The position numbers and the translations under genes are program-made. Below are positions 1-8,166 of a DNA stretch of 19,532 nucleotides, in pieces. The stretch's first letter is position 1; each line of letters starts with the position of its first letter. The notes under the pieces are model-generated. The model made no database searches, was not told the DNA's origin, and saw only the letters and a program-made list of their open reading frames with translations. Origin of the DNA: Fen-1308 sp035319185 (GTDB lineage: Bacteria > Nitrospirota > Thermodesulfovibrionia > Thermodesulfovibrionales > Dissulfurispiraceae); assembly GCA_035319185.1 (NCBI GenBank), contig DATHDF010000071.1, forward strand, positions 1-19,532, written 5' to 3'.

Positions 1-1528
<1,528 letters not shown>

Positions 1529-1561
1529 TTCTCTTTGCTGTGCAACGAAAGAGGGTGGATC

Positions 1562-1972
1562 ATGGGGGCAGAAGAGAAACGGAAGTACGAGAGGGTCGAC
1601 ACAACTGTAAAGGTCAAGCTGTCGGGGGATGCGGACTGGACTGAATGCACCACTTCAAACGTAAGCGCCGGCGGCCTTTTTTTTGAGTCGGCACGCAGTT
1701 TGAACATCGGGGATACGGTTTCAATGCAGTTCATGCTTCAGTCCAAAGCCGGGACGTTGGGGAATGTCCACTTTTTCGTTTCTGCAAAAGTTGTAAGGAT
1801 CATTCCCTACTGCGGCGCGTTTCAGATAGCCGTGGAGTTCATCATAGAGGACGATGTCAGAAAAGAAATACTCAAGCTGATCGAACTTATCAAAGGGCAG
1901 AACCTCAAAGTCGAGCGCCCCACCACACTCGACGCGGTGTTTCATAAGAAGAAACCTGAAGAGCAAAGCTGA
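1562..1972 (+). CDS. Small PilZ-domain protein (probable c-di-GMP receptor)
   Basis: This is a single PilZ domain of 136 residues. PilZ proteins bind cyclic di-GMP and change partner activity in motility, polysaccharide synthesis or export. Both signature parts are visible: the RxxxR motif (RKYER, residues 7-11) and the (D/N)xSxxG motif (NVSAGG, residues 33-38), followed by beta strands and a C-terminal helix (about 98-114). There is no other domain, signal peptide or membrane segment, so it is probably a cytoplasmic adaptor. I chose the ATG at 1562 because AAGAGGGTGG lies just upstream and the protein then starts right before the binding motif; an in-frame TTG at 1535 is less likely. It lies 33 bases after secA on the same strand and may be co-transcribed. 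Its partner cannot be told from sequence. Confidence 0.88.
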   Translation: MGAEEKRKYERVDTTVKVKLSGDADWTECTTSNVSAGGLFFESARSLNIGDTVSMQFMLQSKAGTLGNVHFFVSAKVVRIIPYCGAFQIAVEFIIEDDVRKEILKLIELIKGQNLKVERPTTLDAVFHKKKPEEQS

Positions 1973-2073
1973 GTATGGCATATTCTGTACCTGCGACATA
2001 ATGCTATGCCCGCTAAGCGCGGCCATGATAACCCAGAGAGCTCATCTGGCAGGATGTTTCACGCTGGACCGAT

Positions 2074-2550
2074 CTAATCCATCAATTTGGGCTTGTCTCT
2101 TTTCGCATTTACAATACAGAAGAAGCCGAACGGTTCCTCATAGGGATTGGAAAGCTGATGAATCGTGTTGGGCGCTATGTATACGGTATCCAGAAACCTG
2201 ATGACCTGCGACCTGCCTCCGAGCCTTACCTTGCCCTTGCCCTTGATGCAGACCACAACATGCTCGTGCCTGTGGCTTTCGAGGCTGCTATACCCCCCGC
2301 TTGCAATCTCGAAATATCTCAGGTGAAACCGGGTGCTCTCGCCGCAGTTGCCAATCAGCACATTGCGGGCGATATCAGACCATCCCCCGCCCTTCTTCTT
2401 ATACCGTTCCGTCGCGACCCCGCGCCATCTGCAACCACCCGCGTGACGGTATATTCTGTCAGTGTTAGATGCGCCTTTCGCGCGGCTGGCGGACTGCTGC
2501 CAATCGCAGACAGGCTCTTGATCTCCGGCATCTTTATTTTTCTTCGGCAT
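2074..2550 (-). CDS. Cupin-domain protein, probable 5' frameshift
   Basis: The C-terminal two thirds is a clear single cupin barrel. It has HRHEH near residues 93-97 as metal-ligand motif 1, and APNTIHQL near 125-132 as motif 2, followed by a conserved NPYEEPFGFFCIV stretch. Function is unknown; such small cupins may be metal-dependent enzymes or small-molecule sensors. The N terminus is suspicious. The first 40 or so residues in this frame are rich in charged and polar residues and look like a shadow. A different frame starting at ATG 2531 gives MPEIKSLSAIGSSPP and then LTEYTVTRVVAD, which joins naturally to WRGVATERYK if one base is restored near 2427-2430. A TATAAT box on this strand (2561 to 2556) would place the transcript start near 2549, favouring the start at 2531. 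No strong ribosome binding site is visible for either start. The gene stands alone, convergent with the PilZ gene. Confidence 0.7.
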   Translation of the reverse strand: MPKKNKDAGDQEPVCDWQQSASRAKGASNTDRIYRHAGGCRWRGVATERYKKKGGGWSDIARNVLIGNCGESTRFHLRYFEIASGGYSSLESHRHEHVVVCIKGKGKVRLGGRSQVIRFLDTVYIAPNTIHQLSNPYEEPFGFFCIVNAKRDKPKLMD

Positions 2551-2604
2551 ATTTTATTATATGCAAAATCCAGGGCCCGGCGCACAAGGGATTTCGATCA
2601 GTTC

Positions 2605-2635
2605 TTAATTCGTCCCCAATATGCTAACCTATAAA
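2605..2635 (+). promoter_or_regulatory. Weak candidate promoter for cheV
   Basis: A TATAAA box at 2630-2635 is preceded by TTAATT at 2605-2610 with a long 19-base spacer, about 32 bases before the cheV start codon. The -35 match is poor. The call rests mainly on the -10 box and its position in the only noncoding gap upstream of the gene. Confidence 0.3.
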
Positions 2636-2666
2636 AGCGAACTCAGTCTTCTTAAAGGGAGGGAAT

Positions 2667-3635
2667 ATGGCCCAAAATCAAGGCGCATTGCCCGAGATAC
2701 TCAAGGTCGGGGCTAACGAACTCGAGCTCGTCATATTTAAGATGTACGATAAGGTGCCGAATGGCGGCGCCGAGATCTATTCATACGGCATTAATGTCGC
2801 CAAGGTCCGCGAGATCATCCCGATGCCTCCCCTTACAAAAGTGCCGGATATGCCGGATTACGCCGAGGCCCTGGCCGAGGTCCGCGGAGAGGTGATCCCG
2901 ATCGTGAATCTGGGCAGGTGGCTAAAATTCAATCCTGTCGATGATATGGACATAAAGAGAAAGGTCATTATCCTCGAAATGCTCGGCACAACTGTGGGTA
3001 TGATAGTGCATGAGGTTGAACGCATCAGGAGGATACGTTGGGACCAGATAAAAGTGCCCCCGGCCCTGCTCCAGGCCAAACACAGCGGGCGCATAACAGG
3101 CGTGACCAAGCTTGAAGATTCAGCGAACTCGCTGCTGCTTATCCTCGACCTGGAAAACGTCATATCGGAAATAGGCGCGTTGGCCTACAAACAGGAGATC
3201 GTCCTGGAAGAGATGGAGCAGATTGCAAAGAAGCAGCTCAAAGGGAATGTCCTGATAGCGGACGATTCCGGAGTCGCAAGAAGAATTCTGAAAGAACACC
3301 TGGAAAAGATGGGGCTTCACGTCATCGAAAGCATCGACGGCAGGGCGGCCCAGGGCATACTGAACGATTTTTTGGCAAGGATAGGCGACAAACCTATCAC
3401 TGATTACGTCCAGCTGGTAATCACAGACGTGGAAATGCCCGAGATGGACGGGCTTACCCTTACAAAACTCATAAAATCCGACCCGAAGCTTCAGGCCCTG
3501 CCGGTCATTGTCAACACCTCGCTGAGCGGTTCGGAGAACAAGGACAAAGCGCAGTCAGTAGGCGCGGACGGATATCTGGTAAAGTTCGACCCGGCGCTGC
3601 TCTTCAAAGAGGTTTCGCGCTTCCTCTCTTCCTAG
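2667..3635 (+). CDS. cheV: Chemotaxis coupling protein CheV (CheW domain plus receiver domain)
   Basis: CheV couples chemoreceptors to the kinase CheA and carries a receiver domain thought to act in adaptation or as a phosphate sink. The N-terminal CheW-like domain covers about residues 15-170 (VREIIPMPPLTKVPDMP, then EVRGEVIPIVNLGRWL). The receiver domain covers about 193-320 and keeps the catalytic set: acidic pair Asp199/Asp200, phospho-accepting Asp254 in VITDVEMPEMDG, switch Thr284, and Lys306 in LVKFDP, so phosphorylation is expected. Length (322) is normal for CheV. AAAGGGAGGG lies just before the ATG. No cheA, receptor or other chemotaxis gene is next to it, so it is an orphan acting with proteins encoded elsewhere. 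Its stop codon overlaps the stop codon of the convergent dehydrogenase gene. Confidence 0.92.
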   Translation: MAQNQGALPEILKVGANELELVIFKMYDKVPNGGAEIYSYGINVAKVREIIPMPPLTKVPDMPDYAEALAEVRGEVIPIVNLGRWLKFNPVDDMDIKRKVIILEMLGTTVGMIVHEVERIRRIRWDQIKVPPALLQAKHSGRITGVTKLEDSANSLLLILDLENVISEIGALAYKQEIVLEEMEQIAKKQLKGNVLIADDSGVARRILKEHLEKMGLHVIESIDGRAAQGILNDFLARIGDKPITDYVQLVITDVEMPEMDGLTLTKLIKSDPKLQALPVIVNTSLSGSENKDKAQSVGADGYLVKFDPALLFKEVSRFLSS

Positions 3636-4657
3636 AAAACGACCAGGCTCTTTAGCGAGTCTTTAGCCTCCGCTGTGAGTCGGTAGGCACGCGCGGCCTC
3701 ATCGATGCCGAAGCGATGCGTCACCAGCTTGTCTGCCGTTACAATACCTTCGCTGATGAAATTCAGTGCCGCCCTGGTATCGTCAGGTCCGCACGAATAA
3801 GTTGTAGAAATCCTTACATCCCTGAAATATATATCGTTGGGATCAATTGCAAGGATCTCACCGGGCCTGGCCGGAGTAAAGAAGACAACCGTGCCTCCGC
3901 GCGCAACTGCCTGTATCCCTTGTTGCATGGCCTCTAAGCTGTTGGGGCCGACAATGACAGTCTGCGCCATGCGCCCGCCCGTCAGGTCTGCAACTGAAGA
4001 GAGCAAGGCATCTCTCGATACATCTATGGCGTGATCGGCCCCGAATTGAAGGGCCTTCTCCAGCCTGAACTTTATCATGTCTGCTCCGATTACCATAGCG
4101 GCCCCAAACCGGCGTGCCATCATTACATGCATCTGCCCCATCACTCCCAGGCCGATCACGAGCACCGCGTCCCCCGGCTTCATAAGCGACCGCCTGAGTG
4201 ATTTGACAACACACGCGGCGGGTTCGACAAGCGTCGCATCTTCGGGCCCGATGCCGGCAGGGACTTTCAGCGTATCGTTCTTAAGATTTATTGCGGGCAC
4301 CGCAATAAATTCCGAAACACCGCCAGGAATGATCCTAGTCCTTCTCCAGGTCTCGCACTGCACATGGTCGCCCCGCCTGCAATACTCGCATCGCATGCAT
4401 GGCGCATGATGGTGTATGGCAACCCGGTCTCCCTTCCTGAGAGGCCCGACATAATCCTTCCCGATATCTTCGATGATACCCGCTGGTTCGTGTCCCAGGA
4501 CGAGCGGCGCCTTCTTTTCGATGTACCAGGGCATAACGTCTCCCGAGCATATGCCGCATGCCTCTGTCCGCACAAGCGCATCCGCAGGGCCTATTTCAGG
4601 CAGGGGATCGGATTCGATGCGTATGTCGTTGAAGCTGTAAAGTCTGGCAACTTTCAT
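3632..4657 (-). CDS. Zinc-dependent medium-chain alcohol dehydrogenase
   Basis: This is a 341-residue medium-chain dehydrogenase/reductase that should oxidise an alcohol or polyol, or reduce the matching carbonyl, with NAD(P). Candidate catalytic-zinc ligands are Cys37 (ACGICSGD), His56/Glu57 (LGHEPAG) and Glu145. The structural zinc site is complete: Cys87, Cys90, Cys93 and Cys101. The Rossmann nucleotide-binding motif GLGVMG is at 169-174, and Asp193 after the second strand hints at NAD preference. The closest general resemblance is to the sorbitol/threonine dehydrogenase type, but the substrate cannot be read from sequence. The gene starts 13 bases after the glgB stop on the same strand, so the two are probably co-transcribed, although a metabolic link is not obvious. 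The stop is shared tail to tail with cheV. Confidence 0.9.
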   Translation of the reverse strand: MKVARLYSFNDIRIESDPLPEIGPADALVRTEACGICSGDVMPWYIEKKAPLVLGHEPAGIIEDIGKDYVGPLRKGDRVAIHHHAPCMRCEYCRRGDHVQCETWRRTRIIPGGVSEFIAVPAINLKNDTLKVPAGIGPEDATLVEPAACVVKSLRRSLMKPGDAVLVIGLGVMGQMHVMMARRFGAAMVIGADMIKFRLEKALQFGADHAIDVSRDALLSSVADLTGGRMAQTVIVGPNSLEAMQQGIQAVARGGTVVFFTPARPGEILAIDPNDIYFRDVRISTTYSCGPDDTRAALNFISEGIVTADKLVTHRFGIDEAARAYRLTAEAKDSLKSLVVF

Positions 4658-4670
4658 GACGGAGATGCTC

Positions 4671-6890
4671 TCAGGACGGTTTCAGCACAAGACAGGACAA
4701 GGGAGGCAGCACAAGCGACAGCGAATATTTCCTCCCGTGGGCCTCGATCTCTTCGGCCATCACCCCGCCGGAGTTGCCCATATTGCTGCCCCAGTAGATT
4801 TCGGAATCGCTGTTCAGCACCTCCCGATAGAAGCCGCTGCGCTGCACACCCAAGCGATACCCCTGTCTCGGAACAGGCGTGAGATTGCAGACAAACAAAA
4901 GGAAGTCGTCACCGTTCCTCGCCTTTCTGACAAAAGAGATAGTGCTGCTGTCGGAGTCGCGGAAGTCTAACCATTCGAACCCGTGCCAGTCGTAGTCCAC
5001 CTCCGAAAGCGCCTGCTCATCAATGTACAGCCTGTTAAGATCAGCGAGGTATTTCTCCAGAGCAGCATGAGGCTGGTGCTGCAGCAAATGCCAGTCGAGG
5101 CCCTTGTTGAAGTCCCATTCGTCCCACTGTCCGAATTCCGCCCCCATAAAAAGAAGCTTCTTGCCCGGATGTCCGTACATATAGCCGTACAGCGCCCTAA
5201 GGTTCGCGAACTTCTGCCACATGTCGCCCGGCATCCGGTTGAGAAGCGATCTTTTACCGTAGACCACTTCGTCGTGAGAGAACGGGAGGACGAAATTTTC
5301 CGAAAAGGCATACAGCATGCCGAAAGTCAGATAGTTATGATGAAACTTTCTGTAGACCGGGTCTTTCGAAAAATATTCAAGCGTGTCGTGCATCCATCCC
5401 ATGTTCCATTTCATGTCAAAGCCCAGACCGCCGAGATACGTAGGCTTCGACACCCCCGTCCATGCAGTTGATTCTTCCGCCATGGTAAGGATGCCGGGAT
5501 GATATAAATGCACAACCTCGTTGAACCTTTTTAAAAAATCTATCGCTTCCAGGTTCTCATTGCCGCCGTATTTGTTGGGGATCCATTGACCCGGCTCGCG
5601 AGAATAATCCAGATAAAGCATCGAAGCGACCGCATCCACCCTCAGGCCGTCCACATGATATTTATCAAGCCAGAAGAGCGCATTGGATATCAGATAATTG
5701 CGGACCTCATTCCTGCCGTAATTGAATATGAGCGTCCCCCACTCCTTGTGCTCGCCCTGCCTGGGGTCTTCATGCTCGTAAAGACATGTGCCGTCAAAGA
5801 AGCCGAGTCCGTGGGCATCCTTCGGGAAATGCGCGGGGACCCAGTCCATAATGACACCTATCCCAGCCAGATGGCATGCATCTATAAAGCGCATAAATGC
5901 GTCCGGCCTGCCGAACCTGCTGGTCGGGGCGAAATAGCCCAGCGTCTGATATCCCCACGAACCATCGAATGGATGCTCGGTCATCGGCAGCAGTTCGATA
6001 TGAGTGAAGCCGAGCTTCTTCACATGCGGGATAAGCCTTTCAGCAAGATCATCATACGTCAGGAAACCTCCTGCCTCGTCCCTCATCCATGAGCCGGGAT
6101 GGACCTCATAAATTGCAACCGGAGATTGAAACCAGTTCCTACCCTGCCTCGAATCCATCCACTCTCCGTCTTTCCACTCATGCCTGTTTTCGACGTCGTA
6201 GACAATAGTTGCACTCTTGGGCCGCACCTCGAAAAAGAAGCTGAACGGGTCGGCTTTCAGCTCGCGATGTCTGTTGAATCTGGATTTAACCGCATATTTG
6301 TAAACCGCACCTTCGTCCAGTCCAGGAACAAATATCTCCCAGATGCCCGATGATCCGAGCATTCTCATCGGATGGCGCCGGTCATCCCAGTCGTTGAAAT
6401 CGCCAACCACCCCCACGCCCCTTGCATTGGGCGCCCACACGGCAAAGTGCACTCCCCTTACTCCCTTTACCGTCCTGACATGGGAGCCTAGTTTTTCAAA
6501 GTTCTTATAATGCGTGCCCTCTCCGATCAGATGCAGGTCAAAATCCGTCAGAAGCGGTGCAAAGCTGTACGGATCATCGAATTCTCTTTCTGAGCCCGCA
6601 TGCGTGCGTATCCTTATCCGGTACGCCTGAAGTCTGGGGCGACCAACCTCAACCTCGTAAATGCCATGTTTGTGTGTCTTCTGCATGGAAAGCACATCTT
6701 CAGTTGCTGCCTGCCTGTCATCGGGCCTTACCGCCCGGCCCTTCCGCTCGCAGATGAGCCATGCCTCGGACGCTTCGGGCAGGAAAGCCCTCACAGTTGT
6801 CCTGCCCTCGTGCTCATGAGGCCCGAGGAAATCAAATGGCCTGCCGCATTCAGCCTTGAGGATATGCCTGACGTACCTGGAATTTTCCAT
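4671..6890 (-). CDS. glgB: 1,4-alpha-glucan (glycogen) branching enzyme
   Basis: GlgB cuts alpha-1,4-glucan chains and rejoins them in alpha-1,6 linkage, making branches in glycogen in the cytoplasm. The 739-residue protein has the long-form layout: an extra N-terminal module (about 15-125), a CBM48-like module (about 140-230, WAPNARGVGVVGDFNDWD), the GH13 barrel (about 260-620) and a C-terminal beta domain. Catalytic residues are visible: nucleophile Asp419 in GLRVDAV, acid/base Glu472 in MAEES, and stabilising Asp540 in PFSHDEVVYGK. The start at 6890 is the only reasonable one, but no clear ribosome binding site precedes it. No other glycogen gene (glgA, glgC, glgP) is in the window. It is divergent from aroC, and a good candidate promoter lies 26-53 bases upstream. 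Confidence 0.97.
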   Translation of the reverse strand: MENSRYVRHILKAECGRPFDFLGPHEHEGRTTVRAFLPEASEAWLICERKGRAVRPDDRQAATEDVLSMQKTHKHGIYEVEVGRPRLQAYRIRIRTHAGSEREFDDPYSFAPLLTDFDLHLIGEGTHYKNFEKLGSHVRTVKGVRGVHFAVWAPNARGVGVVGDFNDWDDRRHPMRMLGSSGIWEIFVPGLDEGAVYKYAVKSRFNRHRELKADPFSFFFEVRPKSATIVYDVENRHEWKDGEWMDSRQGRNWFQSPVAIYEVHPGSWMRDEAGGFLTYDDLAERLIPHVKKLGFTHIELLPMTEHPFDGSWGYQTLGYFAPTSRFGRPDAFMRFIDACHLAGIGVIMDWVPAHFPKDAHGLGFFDGTCLYEHEDPRQGEHKEWGTLIFNYGRNEVRNYLISNALFWLDKYHVDGLRVDAVASMLYLDYSREPGQWIPNKYGGNENLEAIDFLKRFNEVVHLYHPGILTMAEESTAWTGVSKPTYLGGLGFDMKWNMGWMHDTLEYFSKDPVYRKFHHNYLTFGMLYAFSENFVLPFSHDEVVYGKRSLLNRMPGDMWQKFANLRALYGYMYGHPGKKLLFMGAEFGQWDEWDFNKGLDWHLLQHQPHAALEKYLADLNRLYIDEQALSEVDYDWHGFEWLDFRDSDSSTISFVRKARNGDDFLLFVCNLTPVPRQGYRLGVQRSGFYREVLNSDSEIYWGSNMGNSGGVMAEEIEAHGRKYSLSLVLPPLSCLVLKPS

Positions 6891-6915
6891 ATGGTCTAGT
6901 ATATCCGATATGGCG

Positions 6916-6943
6916 ATTATACGCGATACCGTTACTGCGGCAA
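6916..6943 (-). promoter_or_regulatory. Candidate sigma-70-type promoter for glgB
   Basis: On the minus strand TTGCCG (6943 to 6938) and a perfect TATAAT (6921 to 6916) are separated by 16 bases. Transcription would start near 6909, giving a leader of about 19 bases before the glgB ATG at 6890. Position and consensus match support it; no experimental evidence is available. Confidence 0.55.
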
Positions 6944-6951
6944 TAAAATTA

Positions 6952-6981
6952 TTGACGGAGTAGCCGGATACGTTTTATTCT
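6952..6981 (+). promoter_or_regulatory. Candidate promoter for the aroC operon
   Basis: TTGACG at 6952-6957 and TATTCT at 6976-6981 are separated by 18 bases on the plus strand. The expected transcript start falls near 6988, at the aroC ATG itself (6987), so the mRNA would be leaderless or nearly so. It lies back to back with the glgB promoter in the 96-base divergent gap. Confidence 0.4.
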
Positions 6982-6986
6982 AAAAA

Positions 6987-8159
6987 ATGCTCTTAAAACT
7001 TAGGTTTATAACTGCAGGAGAATCCCACGGGAGGGGCCTGATCTCGATGCTCGAAGGTATTCCGTCAGGGCTTGCGCTTGCCCCCCCCGATATAGACGCT
7101 GATTTGAAGCGCAGGCAGCAGGGGTACGGCCGCGGCGGAAGGATGAAGATCGAGCAGGACCGGGCTATCATCCTCACCGGTGTCAGATGGGGCAAGACCA
7201 TAGGGTCGCCGGTGTCGCTGCTGATAGAGAACCGCGACTGGGAAAACTGGTGTGAGGGGATGTCACCTGATACGGCAAAAGAGGGCTCCATTCCGCCGGT
7301 CACCAGGCCAAGGCCCGGACATGCGGACCTGGCCGGAGCAATGAAATACGGCCACAAGGATGTCAGAAACATACTGGAACGTTCAAGCGCGCGCGAAACT
7401 GCTGCACGCGTTGCCGCCGGGGCAATCGCGCGAAAGTTTCTTGCGGAATTCTGTATAACGGTCGGCAGCTATGTTGTCCGCATAGGAAGCGTCGCAATGC
7501 CCGAAGGCCCGGAAGATGAAACAGCAGAGACAGTCCGAAGGGCGGAAACCTCCGAAGTCAGATGCCCGGACAAAGAGACTTCGTCTCGCATGATCGTGCT
7601 GATCGACGAGGCCAGACAAAAAGGAGATACCCTCGGCGGGATCTTCAAGGTGGTAGCAGACGGGATTCCTGCAGGGCTTGGAAGTCATATACAGTGGGAC
7701 AGGCGCCTCAACTCGCGTCTTATGGCTGCAATTTCAAGCATACAGGCTGTCAAGGGGGTGGAGATCGGCCTGGGGTTCCGTGCTGCGGAAAGATTCGGCT
7801 CGGAGGTCATGGACGAGATTTCATACTCTGAAGGGTCAGGTTTTTTCAGGCGCACCAACAATGCCGGAGGAGTCGAAGGAGGTATTTCCAACGGCATGCC
7901 GGTAATTATCAGGGCTGCGATGAAACCCATACCGACGTTGAGAACGCCCCTTCGCTCCACTGACATAGTAACCAAGCAAGCAATCGAGGCGGCTTACGAA
8001 AGGTCGGATACCTGCGCTGTGCCTGCTGCAGCTGTCATTGCGGAAGCCATGGCCGCCCTGTGCATTGCCGATGCGTTGCTCGATAAATTCGGCGGAGACA
8101 GCATGGATGAGACAAAGAGAAATTTCTCGGCCTATCAAGAGCAAATCAGGCAATTTTGA
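6987..8159 (+). CDS. aroC: Chorismate synthase
   Basis: AroC converts 5-enolpyruvylshikimate 3-phosphate to chorismate, the last shikimate-pathway step before aromatic amino acids, folates and quinones; it needs reduced FMN. Conserved blocks are all visible: GESHG (residues 11-15, with His14), RRQQGYGRGGRM (42-53), RPGHADLAGAMKYGHKDVRN with His112, ERSSARETAARVAAGAIA (131-148), and the later NNAGGVEGGISNGMPV block. The length of 390 is normal. The ATG at 6987 must be the start, because the conserved GESHG motif begins only ten codons later. No ribosome binding site is visible and the candidate -10 box ends five bases before the start codon, so translation may be leaderless. The lytic transglycosylase gene begins seven bases after the stop. 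Confidence 0.97.
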   Translation: MLLKLRFITAGESHGRGLISMLEGIPSGLALAPPDIDADLKRRQQGYGRGGRMKIEQDRAIILTGVRWGKTIGSPVSLLIENRDWENWCEGMSPDTAKEGSIPPVTRPRPGHADLAGAMKYGHKDVRNILERSSARETAARVAAGAIARKFLAEFCITVGSYVVRIGSVAMPEGPEDETAETVRRAETSEVRCPDKETSSRMIVLIDEARQKGDTLGGIFKVVADGIPAGLGSHIQWDRRLNSRLMAAISSIQAVKGVEIGLGFRAAERFGSEVMDEISYSEGSGFFRRTNNAGGVEGGISNGMPVIIRAAMKPIPTLRTPLRSTDIVTKQAIEAAYERSDTCAVPAAAVIAEAMAALCIADALLDKFGGDSMDETKRNFSAYQEQIRQF

Positions 8160-8166
8160 CGACTTT

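Noticed and set aside
2046..2062. TGGCAGGATGTTTCAC as a sigma-54-type promoter
   Set aside because: The required GC element twelve bases after the GG is not intact, and the site lies between two convergent gene ends.
2158..2634. Plus-strand 158-codon frame opposite the cupin gene
   Set aside because: The cupin signature on the minus strand is clear, and the plus frame has no recognisable protein character.
8038..8166. N-terminal extension of the lytic transglycosylase frame into aroC
   Set aside because: The extension is an out-of-frame reading of the aroC C terminus; a proper signal peptide starts at ATG 8167.
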